Shown in pieces: positions 1 through 6,448 of a stretch of DNA of 7,955 nt. Under the pieces are notes generated by a model. The model worked only from the letters and a program-made list of their open reading frames with translations. It searched no databases and was not told the DNA's origin. The first letter of the stretch is position 1. Each line of letters starts with the position of its first letter. A program made the translations under genes and the position numbers. The DNA is taken from NCBI GenBank assembly GCA_937934355.1, contig CALGZY010000240.1, positions 1-7,955 on the forward strand, given 5' to 3'. The DNA is from an uncultured Collinsella sp. (GTDB lineage Bacteria > Actinomycetota > Coriobacteriia > Coriobacteriales > Coriobacteriaceae).

Positions 1-2
1 AC

Positions 3-93
3 TGGCGGAGAGCTGGGGATTCGAACCCCAGATGCCCTTTTGGGGCATACTCGCTTAGCAGGCGAGCACCTTCGGCCTCTCGGTCAGCTCTCC
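3..93 (-). tRNA. tRNA-Ser(GCU)
   Basis: Read on the minus strand this is a complete class II tRNA. The acceptor arms GGAGAGC and GCTCTCC pair over seven bases. The discriminator is G, as expected for serine, and the 3' CCA is encoded (plus positions 3-5). The anticodon stem CTCGC/GCGAG encloses a loop whose anticodon is GCT (plus 57-59), reading AGC and AGU codons. A long variable arm (ATGCCCC paired with GGGGCAT-type bases) identifies the serine class, and the T arm carries GGGGTTCGAATCCCC. It has its own promoter just upstream. Confidence 0.97.
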
Positions 94-107
94 GTAACAG
101 CCGTTCT

Positions 108-136
108 ATAGTAACCAAACAGCCGAAGTTGGGCAA
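108..136 (-). promoter_or_regulatory. sigma70-type promoter of tRNA-Ser
   Basis: On the minus strand a TTGCCC -35 box (plus 131-136) is followed by exactly 17 bases and a TACTAT -10 box (plus 108-113). The expected start point is near plus 101, about eight bases before the tRNA 5' end at 93. This is typical of stable-RNA promoters. The assignment rests on box match, ideal spacing and position. Confidence 0.75.
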
Positions 137-146
137 GGGGAATTTT

Positions 147-189
147 GAGGCGTTTCCTCTTTTACCTCTCTTTTACCAGTAAACGTCTC
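147..189. repeat. short direct and inverted repeats upstream of the tRNA-Ser promoter
   Basis: The 10-base sequence CTCTTTTACC occurs twice (157-166 and 168-177), an 11-bp period or about one helical turn. The pair is flanked by an imperfect inverted repeat, GAGGCGTTT (147-155) and AAACGTCTC (181-189), pairing at eight of nine positions. It lies directly upstream of the tRNA-Ser -35 box, so it could be a protein-binding site for that promoter or a weak hairpin downstream of the ATPase gene. Its role is unknown. Confidence 0.4.
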
Positions 190-198
190 AGTCAATCA

Positions 199-253
199 TC
201 TCAACCTGTAACATCTGCAGGCCGCAATCCCCTCCAGATGTTACAGGTTGAGA
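199..253. repeat. perfect 19-bp extragenic inverted repeat
   Basis: The left arm TCTCAACCTGTAACATCTG (199-217) is the exact reverse complement of the right arm (235-253), separated by a 17-base spacer. The stem is AT-rich and neither side has a T tract, so it does not look like an ordinary intrinsic terminator. It lies 50 bases past the ATPase stop codon and ahead of the tRNA-Ser promoter. It could be a remnant of a small mobile repeat or insertion-sequence ends, or a processed RNA hairpin at the 3' end of the ATPase transcript. The arms share the core AACCTGT with the element at 6447-6605. No gene is present between 94 and 302. Confidence 0.85.
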
Positions 254-302
254 CAAAGATACAAGGACGGCCCCAGCGACAGCGCGGACAGCCCATTCTT
301 TA

Positions 303-1385
303 TTAGTCCTCTCGAACGGTCTCCAACAGATAATCGCGCATGTACGGAATTGCAAACGAAACACAGCCATAGCCCGCGGGCTCAATCAACCCCGCATCGA
401 TCAGACGCTTGCGATATGACCCAACTTTGTTCGCCGACAAACCCATCTTCTTGGCGATATCGCCGTTGGCGATATCGACGCCCTCGCATTGAGCCATCGC
501 CGCGAGATACTGAAACTGCCGTTCCGACACCCTGCGCAGCGCTGGGGCAATCACCATAGCATTAAAGCTATCAAGAGCCGCCTGGATACCCTTACGAGCC
601 GCCTCTTCGCTCACGCTCTCCGCCCCACTGCGCGCAGCAACCTGCCAAGCGTAATATCCGACCAGCTGGACCATAAAGGGATAGCCTGCCGAAGCTTTTG
701 TTAATAGCTCAGCGGCGCCTTTGTCGAGCTCCTTGCCCGCTCGTCTCATCGTATCCTCAAACGATCCGCCAACTTCAAAATCGGAAAGCCGAGTAAGTTC
801 AACATGTTTGGCTCGCTGAAGGAACGTCAACGTATCATCCACCACCACGCCATCTACCGATGTCGGCAGCCCGGCGAAAGCGAAAGCGACATTCGCTCCT
901 TGGCGGATCAAGAGCTGCATCTCATTGCCTAGCTCGCGCATTTCCTCAGTTGAGGCATCCTGGATCTCGTCGAGCGTAATGAGCAGACCACCGCGCTTCG
1001 CAGCATCGTACATCGCCTCGCCCAGATGAGAGGCCGACTTCGACATCTCCATGGAGCCAAGGCTGACCCCTAAAATCGATGGGGAAATCGAGATTGATTC
1101 AAGACGAACGTTTCGCTGCAGAGCCTCGAGGATTCTATTGCAAAAACCAGCATTGGAGGCAACGTCAACGACCTCGAATCCTTTTTTGCGTGCAAGGTCA
1201 CCCAATGCATTAAGGAGCACCGTTTTACCTGTGCCTCGGACGCCCGAGATGCGCATGAGTCGATCGGGGGCACCAGGACCATTCTCAAGAGCCTCGGCAA
1301 AGTCATCCAAAACAGTGTCCCGTCCGATAAGCTCAGGCGGATTCATGCCCGCCGTTGGCTTAAAGGGGTTAACAGCTTTCGTCAT
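303..1385 (-). CDS. AAA ATPase of the archaeal/Orc1-Cdc6-like type with C-terminal winged helix
   Basis: This 360-residue protein is a P-loop ATPase, probably cytoplasmic. Walker A is GVRGTGKT at residues 48-55. Walker B is the hydrophobic strand LLITLDE at 134-140, with D139 and E140 for magnesium binding and hydrolysis. A sensor-1-like strand (NVAFAFAGLP) follows at about 165-174, then a helical lid. Residues about 285-355 look like a winged helix: NGDIAKKMGLSANKVGSYR is a recognition-helix pattern followed by a short wing. The order P-loop, lid, winged helix matches predicted archaeal-type ATPases (COG1672-like) and Orc1/Cdc6-type proteins; the exact family is inferred. The start is the ATG at 1385, with AGGAGG about six bases upstream. 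A TTG extension to 1421 only translates the upstream repeat array. Target and partners are unknown. Codon use looks less GC-biased than in serS, possibly a sign of transfer. Confidence 0.85.
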   Translation of the reverse strand: MTKAVNPFKPTAGMNPPELIGRDTVLDDFAEALENGPGAPDRLMRISGVRGTGKTVLLNALGDLARKKGFEVVDVASNAGFCNRILEALQRNVRLESISISPSILGVSLGSMEMSKSASHLGEAMYDAAKRGGLLITLDEIQDASTEEMRELGNEMQLLIRQGANVAFAFAGLPTSVDGVVVDDTLTFLQRAKHVELTRLSDFEVGGSFEDTMRRAGKELDKGAAELLTKASAGYPFMVQLVGYYAWQVAARSGAESVSEEAARKGIQAALDSFNAMVIAPALRRVSERQFQYLAAMAQCEGVDIANGDIAKKMGLSANKVGSYRKRLIDAGLIEPAGYGCVSFAIPYMRDYLLETVRED

Positions 1386-1401
1386 TCTTCCCTCCTCTGC
1401 T

Positions 1402-1459
1402 AGTTTTAACAACTTTAACAAAGTTTAGCAACTTTAGCAGAGTTTAACAGTTTTAGCAG
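1402..1459 (-). repeat. iterated 9-10 bp repeat array upstream of the ATPase gene
   Basis: On the minus strand six units of consensus TGYTAAA plus two or three variable bases follow one another without gaps. They begin at 1458, 1449, 1439, 1430, 1420 and 1411, with lengths 9, 10, 9, 10, 9 and 9, and a degenerate seventh at 1402. The array ends ten bases from the ribosome binding site, so it covers the place where the promoter should lie. TTGCTA, 17 bases, TAAAAC inside it could be a weak promoter. It looks like iterons or a multi-copy operator; binding by the adjacent ATPase is only a hypothesis. The rest of the 162-base gap (1460-1547) shows nothing recognisable. Confidence 0.75.
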
Positions 1460-1547
1460 GCTCGGCGGCTTTATGCCTTACCAATCCTGCCGGGTCCTCC
1501 CGCCCGCGCCGATACAAATAGCGCGGTGCGGCCCCTCTATATCGCCC

Positions 1548-3989
1548 CTACCCCAGCGAGCGGTTGAGGGAGCCGAGCTCGTCGTTACCCATGGTACGCC
1601 ACATTTGGAAGATGCAACCGCGCGCCAGGAAAAAGAAGCCGTTGTCGACCAGTTGCACAGCGGCATCTGCCAGCTGATTCGTCACGGCGGACACTGGCGG
1701 CAGCTCAAGTCCAGCCTTGCGGATGGTCTCGACCGCCTCCTCGAACGTCGGAGGCTCGCTGACGCCCATCTCGTTCATAAGGCCCTGCATTTCTTCCAGC
1801 GCGCTGCTGCCCGACTCCTCGCCGCGCGGCACCAGACGGTAACAAGCCAGCGCCAGGTCGAGCTGATCGCAATTCCAATAGGCAAACGCCAAGCGATAGA
1901 ACAGGTAGCCGATTGCAGAACGATCGCTGGCAATACGTAGGCCGTGGCGCGCCACCTCGATGATCTCGTCAAAGCGCTCCAGACGCGCAAGCACGTTGAT
2001 GAGCGCAAAGTGCGATTGCATGGACGAGCGCGCCAGATCGTAAAGATGGCGCACCTCGGGCAGCGCTCGTTCAAAGTCCTCTTGCTCGGCGTAAAAGCTG
2101 CAGATCTCGTGCTGGGCAAAGTACAGCGCATCGGGCGCACGAAGGATTCGCACCGAGCGGTCTTCTTCCAACACCGGTAGCACCATGCGCACCAGCTGGT
2201 TATCACAAAACTGCGTTTGAACCGGACCTGTCGCCAAAAGCTCGGCGACGGCGCACTTAGCCTCCAACTCCTCGACAAGACGGGAAAAGCCTTCAAAAGC
2301 ACCTGTACGGTCGACTTTTGCCTGCTCGCGCAATTCAACAACACGGGCCACGTATGGGTCGTCGTCCTCTTCCATGACCTCCAACTCGTCAGCCGTATCG
2401 GCAAGTAGCAGATCGCGCAGCGCCGGCGGCAGCGTGCGATGGTCATCACGCGGACGAGCATGAACCTCCGCAGGCTCAATCGTCTCCGGAGCGGTTGACT
2501 CATACGCCTCAAGCACACACTTGCACGGCATATCGTCCATGTCCATGCTCTCAAGATCCTTGGCGACAGACACGCTATCGGCCAGATAGGCCGCGCGCCC
2601 AAAGTAATACGTTGCGACAACGCGCTCGCCCTGCTCGCTGTCGGGAGCAGCAATCTGCACATAGCAGCGCGTGATGCAGGCGCCCGCGGCAAAACACGCT
2701 GCCGCAAGCGTGAGTGCCACGCGCGCATCGTGCTCCGCGGCCCAGATCGCACGCGTGTCCTCGTCCAGCTCGCGCCAGGCGTCATCTTGGGCGTCGTATT
2801 CACGTTGCGGCATAGCATCCACGACAGACCGCCCAAACCGAACGAGCATAATCCCCTCGGCAACGTTTGCCCGATAGGTATAGTCGAGCCGTGTGACCAC
2901 GTTGAGCGCCTCAACGATTCGCGCAAAACGGGTGCGCACGTCCCACTCGCCGCCCGGCTGGCAAGCCACCGTACCCGGTTTGCCCCACGGGTTATCGCTC
3001 GAGGCCGTATCGAGCAGTCGGGGAACATCGTTGGTCGTCTTGGCGATATGCCACGAATCAAAGAGCGCGCAGCCCTCAAGGCTCGGCGAGGATGCCGCAG
3101 GGGCCAATCCAGCCCCGATGCGCTCAAGGATGCCGGAGAGGCGGTTGAGACGGCACTCGATGGCAAGCAGCATGTCAATCTCGTCCTGGTCCAACAGGCT
3201 ACGATCAAAATTGAGATAGAAAATCTTTGAGCGATCAATGCGAGCCAGGCTCATCTCGGACTTGGCAGCGATGGTGCGCAGGCGGGGCAAGTCAATTTCG
3301 CTCATAAGGGCGGCGGCATAGCGCTCGATACCGCTCGGATTCTCGGCGTGGTCAACGCGGTAAAGCAGCGTCTCGATAGCATCGGGGAGCGGTGCCGTGT
3401 TAAAGCCCAAAAACACCTCGACCGGCTCGGACAACTTTACGAGCTTGATCTTGTCGACAACGTTTTGCATGTCCGCATCGAGACCGTCGACGCCCGCCGT
3501 GTTCACAATAGCGCTTTCGGAGTTGGCAAATATCACGCAGCGCAAGAACATCGAGGCCATGAACTCACCGTAAGGAAGGGCGCGGGTCGAATTCCATGTC
3601 TCGTGGTCGGACTGCTCGCGCATGGGGCCTTCGGGAGAGCCGGCAGTTTGCGCACACGCGCGCATTGCACCGTTGGCTTTCCTTACCATAATCTCACCAA
3701 TACTGGAATCCGACTCGTCAAGGACCAGTTCCATGTCGGGATCGTTGGGCAGCGGAGCCTCGCTGACGGGGCGGTCCACCTTGTACACCTCACCCGAAAC
3801 GCTTACGTAGCCCAAAAGCGACACATGACTTTTGCCAACGAACTCGACGACATAACAAGATTCATGCTGATCCTCGCCAAAGAGTTTCCAGACCACGCCA
3901 TATGAGCGTCCCGCAGGCTGCTCGGGCATCGCCGGAAAGCGCTTCTTGGGATCGAGAAACCTGAGCTTGTATGTCGGACGCTCTGCCAC
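1548..3989 (-). CDS. large hypothetical protein with C-terminal TPR-like helical repeats
   Basis: This 813-residue protein has no signal peptide or convincing membrane segment and is probably cytoplasmic. I do not recognise the N-terminal half (about 1-500). It begins with a short beta-rich region (28-72, containing GVVWKLFGED and SCYVVEFVGKSHVSLLGYVSV) and continues as mixed helical sequence. An acidic linker lies at 537-544. From about 620 to 725, helix pairs with Ala, Tyr and Leu at TPR-like positions appear (for example FAQHEICSFYAEQEDFERAL and LFYRLAFAYWNCDQLDLALA), suggesting a protein-binding superhelix. The start is GTG at 3989, preceded by AGGGTGAT about six bases away. The leader holds a hairpin (TCGCGG/CCGCGA, 4028-4044) and a possible TAAGAT -10 box (4057-4062) without a clear -35. 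The reading frame is long and intact, so the gene is real. No catalytic motif is visible and the function is unknown. Confidence 0.88.
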   Translation of the reverse strand: MAERPTYKLRFLDPKKRFPAMPEQPAGRSYGVVWKLFGEDQHESCYVVEFVGKSHVSLLGYVSVSGEVYKVDRPVSEAPLPNDPDMELVLDESDSSIGEIMVRKANGAMRACAQTAGSPEGPMREQSDHETWNSTRALPYGEFMASMFLRCVIFANSESAIVNTAGVDGLDADMQNVVDKIKLVKLSEPVEVFLGFNTAPLPDAIETLLYRVDHAENPSGIERYAAALMSEIDLPRLRTIAAKSEMSLARIDRSKIFYLNFDRSLLDQDEIDMLLAIECRLNRLSGILERIGAGLAPAASSPSLEGCALFDSWHIAKTTNDVPRLLDTASSDNPWGKPGTVACQPGGEWDVRTRFARIVEALNVVTRLDYTYRANVAEGIMLVRFGRSVVDAMPQREYDAQDDAWRELDEDTRAIWAAEHDARVALTLAAACFAAGACITRCYVQIAAPDSEQGERVVATYYFGRAAYLADSVSVAKDLESMDMDDMPCKCVLEAYESTAPETIEPAEVHARPRDDHRTLPPALRDLLLADTADELEVMEEDDDPYVARVVELREQAKVDRTGAFEGFSRLVEELEAKCAVAELLATGPVQTQFCDNQLVRMVLPVLEEDRSVRILRAPDALYFAQHEICSFYAEQEDFERALPEVRHLYDLARSSMQSHFALINVLARLERFDEIIEVARHGLRIASDRSAIGYLFYRLAFAYWNCDQLDLALACYRLVPRGEESGSSALEEMQGLMNEMGVSEPPTFEEAVETIRKAGLELPPVSAVTNQLADAAVQLVDNGFFFLARGCIFQMWRTMGNDELGSLNRSLG

Positions 3990-4132
3990 GAAATATCACC
4001 CTGATCGGTCGTCTAGAGAAGGAGCGGTCGCGGATAGGCCGCGATACCTACTCGGAATCTTACACGAGTCGATAAGAAATCGTCCGCTTCACGCCCGCGC
4101 CTCGACCGAGGTTCGAATCCATGCAGTGCTTA

Positions 4133-4165
4133 CGTAAAAGAAAAGCCCCCGTTGCCGGGAGCTTT
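4133..4165 (-). terminator. intrinsic terminator of tRNA-Arg
   Basis: On the minus strand a ten-pair stem (AAAGCTCCCG with CGGGGGCTTT, one G-U pair) closes a GCAA tetraloop. It is followed by a TTCTTTT tract (plus 4135-4141). It begins ten bases after the CCA end of tRNA-Arg, which fits transcription termination of that single-gene unit. Confidence 0.88.
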
Positions 4166-4174
4166 AATCTCAAA

Positions 4175-4251
4175 TGGTGCGGCGTATAGGATTCGAACCT
4201 ATGACGTTCTGATTCGTAGTCAGACCCTCTATCCAGCTGAGGTAACGCCGC
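4175..4251 (-). tRNA. tRNA-Arg(ACG)
   Basis: A standard cloverleaf is read on the minus strand. The acceptor arms GCGGCGT and ACGCCGC pair over seven bases, the discriminator is A, and CCA is encoded at plus 4175-4177. The D arm includes CTCAGCTGGATAGAG. The anticodon stem TCTGA/TCAGA encloses loop CTACGAA, so the anticodon is ACG (plus 4215-4217). A34 would be deaminated to inosine to read CGU, CGC and CGA. The T arm is ATAGGTTCGAATCCTAT. Promoter and terminator flank it closely, indicating a monocistronic unit. Confidence 0.97.
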
Positions 4252-4263
4252 AGCGCAAGACAT

Positions 4264-4292
4264 ATAAAACCACTTTAGCTTATTGGAGTCAA
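4264..4292 (-). promoter_or_regulatory. sigma70-type promoter of tRNA-Arg
   Basis: On the minus strand the -35 box TTGACT (plus 4287-4292) matches consensus at five of six positions. After 17 bases it is followed by the AT-rich -10 region TTTTAT (plus 4264-4269). Transcription would start about six bases before the tRNA 5' end at 4251. An A-tract further upstream (near 4306-4313) could act as an UP-like element. Confidence 0.72.
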
Positions 4293-4328
4293 GCACAATC
4301 TCAAACTTTTTTGTGGAACGCAGTTTTG

Positions 4329-4706
4329 TCACGCTGCTCCGCATATACCGCCGTTCCCCGTACGATCGATTGGCTTTTCGATCACGTCGAACTTAGCATC
4401 AAGTTCCCTCAGGAGCGATCTCACCCGCTGGGCACAATCATAATCGACAAACGAGATGCTCAGCATGCGCGCGACCTGGTTGGAAGTCCCAACTCCATAG
4501 AAGTGCTCCAGCGCCACAAGTCCCTCGTGCGTCACAAAGGTCTCGACCACATGCGGCGACTCCTCAAAGCACCATTGTGTCAACGGACCCTCGCTCGTCT
4601 GTCGAACCACCAGGCCGCCCATGCCAGACGGCTCACACGCTACAAGCAGGTACTCCCCGCCCTCGTCGCTCTCAAACAAAACCACCCGATCATCAAACAG
4701 CTCCAT
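4329..4706 (-). CDS. hypothetical 125-residue protein
   Basis: I do not recognise this protein. It is small and acidic with no signal peptide or membrane segment. The first half alternates hydrophobic and polar residues as in a beta-sheet (DRVVLFESDEGGEYLLVACEP). Around 85-115 an alpha-helical stretch rich in charged residues (CAQRVRSLLRELDAKFDVIE) follows. It ends in a Gly/Cys-containing tail without a metal-site pattern. The ATG at 4706 has AAAGGGGA about five bases upstream, a good ribosome binding site. The gene stands alone between tRNA-Arg and serS, and its upstream region carries an SOS-box-like palindrome over a possible promoter. Coding support comes from the start signal and the uninterrupted frame; function is unknown. 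Confidence 0.72.
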   Translation of the reverse strand: MELFDDRVVLFESDEGGEYLLVACEPSGMGGLVVRQTSEGPLTQWCFEESPHVVETFVTHEGLVALEHFYGVGTSNQVARMLSISFVDYDCAQRVRSLLRELDAKFDVIEKPIDRTGNGGICGAA

Positions 4707-4739
4707 CGCGTCCCCTTTCTCTCGCTCTTATTTAGCAAA

Positions 4740-4778
4740 AGCATAGCAGGTAGATGGCTGTATACAGAACAGCTGTTC
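4740..4778 (-). promoter_or_regulatory. candidate promoter with SOS-box-like palindrome
   Basis: The 12-bp perfect palindrome GAACAGCTGTTC (4767-4778) has the GAAC-N4-GTTC form of Gram-positive LexA/DinR boxes. It lies 61-72 bases upstream of the 4706 start. On the minus strand an extended -10 sequence, TGC then TATGCT (plus 4740-4745), places the palindrome over the -35 region, a usual repressor position. The -35 box itself is poor. LexA binding is an inference from sequence form alone. Confidence 0.4.
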
Positions 4779-4823
4779 GTGTGTTTTCTATTGAGCTGTC
4801 CGCACGGCATGGTATGGACCTGC

Positions 4824-4856
4824 GCACGAAATAGGGCGCCCCCGAAGGAGCGCCCT
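4824..4856 (-). terminator. hairpin terminator downstream of serS
   Basis: On the minus strand AGGGCGCTCC (plus 4856-4847) pairs with GGGGCGCCCT (plus 4842-4833) around a TTCG tetraloop, with one G-U pair. It begins 24 bases after the serS stop. The following T tract is short (ATTTCG), so efficiency may be moderate, but the very stable GC stem and position fit a transcription end for serS. Confidence 0.75.
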
Positions 4857-4879
4857 TGCATATCCCCTATGCAGCCAAC

Positions 4880-6163
4880 TTACGCGACCGGCTCGATCTT
4901 CTCGAGACCACCCATGTAAGGACGCAGAACCTCGGGGATCGTGATGGTGCCGTCGGCGTTCTGGTAGTTCTCCAGAATGGCGGCCATGGTGCGGCCGGCC
5001 GGCAGGCCGGAACCATTGAGGGTGTGCAGGTAGCGCGAACCCTTGAAGTTCTCGGGGTCGCGATACTTGATGTTGGCGCGGCGAGCCTGGAAGTCACCGC
5101 AGTTGGAGCAGGAGCTGATCTCCTTGTAGGCGTTGTAGCTCGGCAGCCAGACCTCGACGTCGTAGGTCTGACGGGCAGAGAAGCCCAAGTCGCCGGTGCA
5201 CAGGCTAATCACGCGATACGGAAGGCCCAGCTGCTGCAGCAGGTACTCGGCCTCGGCGGTCATGCTCTCGAGCTCATCGTCGGACTCCTCCGGCTTAGCG
5301 AACTTGACCATCTCGACCTTGTCGAACTCGTGCTGACGGATGATGCCGCGGGTGTCGCGACCGGCGGAACCGGCCTCCTCACGGAAGCAGGGGGTGAAGG
5401 CGGTGTAGCGGCGCGGCAGGGTGTCGGCATCGAGGACCTCGCCGGCGTGCAGGTTGGTGAGAACGACCTCGGCGGTGGGGATCAGGAAGTTGTCACCCGA
5501 GACGTGATAGGCGTCGTCCTCGAACTTGGGCAGCTGACCCGTGCCAAACATGGTCTGACGCTTGACGACGATGGGTGGCCACCACTCCTTAAAACCACGG
5601 CTGGTGTGCGTATCGAGGAAGAAGTTGATGAGGGCGCGCTCCAGGCGGGCGCCGGCGCCACCGAGAACGGTAAAGCGGCTGCCGGAGAGCTTGTTGCCGC
5701 GCTCGAAGTCGAGGATGTCCAGATCGGTGCCCAGATCCCAGTGCGGCTTAAAGTCGAAGTCGAACTCGCGCGGGGTGCCCCAGCGGCGACGCTCGATGTT
5801 CTCGTCCTCGTCCTTACCGTACGGGGTGGCATCGCACGGAATGTTGGGCAGGTGAGCCATGAAGTCGTACTGCTCCTGCTCGAGAGCGGTGCGGCGCTCG
5901 GCCAGACCGTCAATCTTCTCGTTGACGGCGCGCACGGCCTCCTTGGCGGCCTCGGCCTCGTCCTTCTTGCCCTCCTTCATCAGGGCGCCAATCTTCTTGG
6001 ACTCGGCATTGCGCGTAGCCTGGAGCTCCTCGACCTCGGTGATGACGGCACGGCGCTCGTCGTCGAGCTCAAAGAACTTCTCGCGATCCCAAGACGTCTG
6101 GCGGTTAGCCATGGCGACATCGATGGCATCGGGGTTCTCGCGAACAAACTTGATATCAAGCAT
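4880..6163 (-). CDS. serS: seryl-tRNA synthetase
   Basis: This 427-residue cytoplasmic class II aminoacyl-tRNA synthetase activates serine with ATP and charges tRNA-Ser, including the tRNA at the left end of this window. Residues about 30-100 form the long charged coiled-coil arm that contacts the tRNA-Ser variable arm. Motif 1 lies near 190-213 ([20 protein letters not shown]). The serine-binding TAE is at 230-232. Motif 2 is [21 protein letters not shown] at 260-280, and motif 3 is [19 protein letters not shown] at 383-401. [12 protein letters not shown] at 351-362 is also typical. I chose the ATG at 6163, which gives the classic [10 protein letters not shown] start and has GGAGG six bases upstream; the nine-codon extension to 6190 lacks such support. 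Length is normal. No T-box leader is visible. A terminator follows, so the gene is probably monocistronic. Confidence 0.98.
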   Translation of the reverse strand: MLDIKFVRENPDAIDVAMANRQTSWDREKFFELDDERRAVITEVEELQATRNAESKKIGALMKEGKKDEAEAAKEAVRAVNEKIDGLAERRTALEQEQYDFMAHLPNIPCDATPYGKDEDENIERRRWGTPREFDFDFKPHWDLGTDLDILDFERGNKLSGSRFTVLGGAGARLERALINFFLDTHTSRGFKEWWPPIVVKRQTMFGTGQLPKFEDDAYHVSGDNFLIPTAEVVLTNLHAGEVLDADTLPRRYTAFTPCFREEAGSAGRDTRGIIRQHEFDKVEMVKFAKPEESDDELESMTAEAEYLLQQLGLPYRVISLCTGDLGFSARQTYDVEVWLPSYNAYKEISSCSNCGDFQARRANIKYRDPENFKGSRYLHTLNGSGLPAGRTMAAILENYQNADGTITIPEVLRPYMGGLEKIEPVA

Positions 6164-6192
6164 TAGATCCTCCGGCGATATACATTCCATTT

Positions 6193-6250
6193 AGGTTGCA
6201 ACCTTGTACATGTATGGGCAAGTATATACTTATGAGCGTTTACGACCCAA
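6193..6250. promoter_or_regulatory. divergent promoter region, serS and the 57-residue gene
   Basis: The palindrome AGTATATACT (6221-6230) gives a TATACT -10 box on both strands. Rightward it would start transcription near 6237, about 38 bases before the small gene's ATG, with a weak -35 (CTTGTA, 6203-6208). Leftward, TTGGGT (plus 6245-6250) lies 16-18 bases upstream of the -10, giving a serS leader of about 50 bases. A second palindrome, AGGTTGCAACCT (6193-6204), sits in that leader and could be an operator or hairpin. The boxes are seen in the sequence; their use is inferred. Confidence 0.5.
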
Positions 6251-6274
6251 CTCAACTACGCAAGAAGGCACCCA

Positions 6275-6448
6275 ATGGACGCAGTTTTTTCCTTTTTGTT
6301 TGGCACCCGCACCGGTTTTGCCATCCTTTTCGCCGGCGGCATCCTGTTATTTGCGATTCTTGCCTTTGTAATGGAGAAGCGTACCCATAAGATGTACGTC
6401 GACCGCGGACCCAAGTCCGAGGATGAGGAAGACAGCTTCTGGGACTAA
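6275..6448 (+). CDS. small single-span membrane protein (57 residues)
   Basis: This is the only plus-strand gene and it is easily missed for its size. Residues about 12-33 form one hydrophobic span (FAILFAGGILLFAILAFVM), followed at once by a basic cluster EKRTHK and an acidic C-terminal tail (residues 48-57, ending SEDEEDSFWD). The positive-inside rule suggests the tail is cytoplasmic. Support for coding: a partial ribosome binding site AAGAAGG about six bases before the ATG, an upstream TATACT promoter box, a terminator hairpin starting 52 bases after the stop, and an amphipathic layout that chance frames rarely give. It is divergent from serS and convergent with proC. I recognise no family. 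It might be a small regulator or subunit of a membrane complex, but nothing identifies a partner. The TAA stop overlaps the left edge of the following repeat element. Confidence 0.72.
   Translation: MDAVFSFLFGTRTGFAILFAGGILLFAILAFVMEKRTHKMYVDRGPKSEDEEDSFWD

Noticed and set aside
1386..1421. Longer ATPase start at TTG 1421
   Set aside because: The extra residues merely translate the repeat array. The ATG at 1385 has AGGAGG at good spacing.
1402..1459. CRISPR array
   Set aside because: The units are only 9-10 bases and contiguous, without spacers of 30 bases or cas genes.
1775..3238. Minus-strand frame of 487 codons inside the TPR-like gene
   Set aside because: The translation is rich in Arg, Ser, Cys and Trp with no domain pattern. 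It is an alternate-frame shadow of the 813-residue gene.
4060..4344. Minus-strand 94-codon frame
   Set aside because: It runs across tRNA-Arg, its promoter and its terminator, so it cannot be a gene.
4152..4919. Plus-strand 255-codon frame
   Set aside because: It covers tRNA-Arg, the antisense of the 125-residue gene and the serS terminator. There is no ribosome binding site or recognisable protein.
4856..6166. Plus-strand open frame of 436 codons opposite serS
   Set aside because: It is the mirror of the serS frame, opened by high GC at third positions. The translation is low-complexity (Gly, Ala, Val, Leu) and serS is certain on the other strand.
6164..6190. Longer serS start at 6190
   Set aside because: The family begins [11 protein letters not shown] and the ribosome binding site sits before 6163. 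The extension reads through that binding site.
6164..6274. T-box riboswitch ahead of serS
   Set aside because: The leader is too short and no T-box sequence or specifier stem is present.
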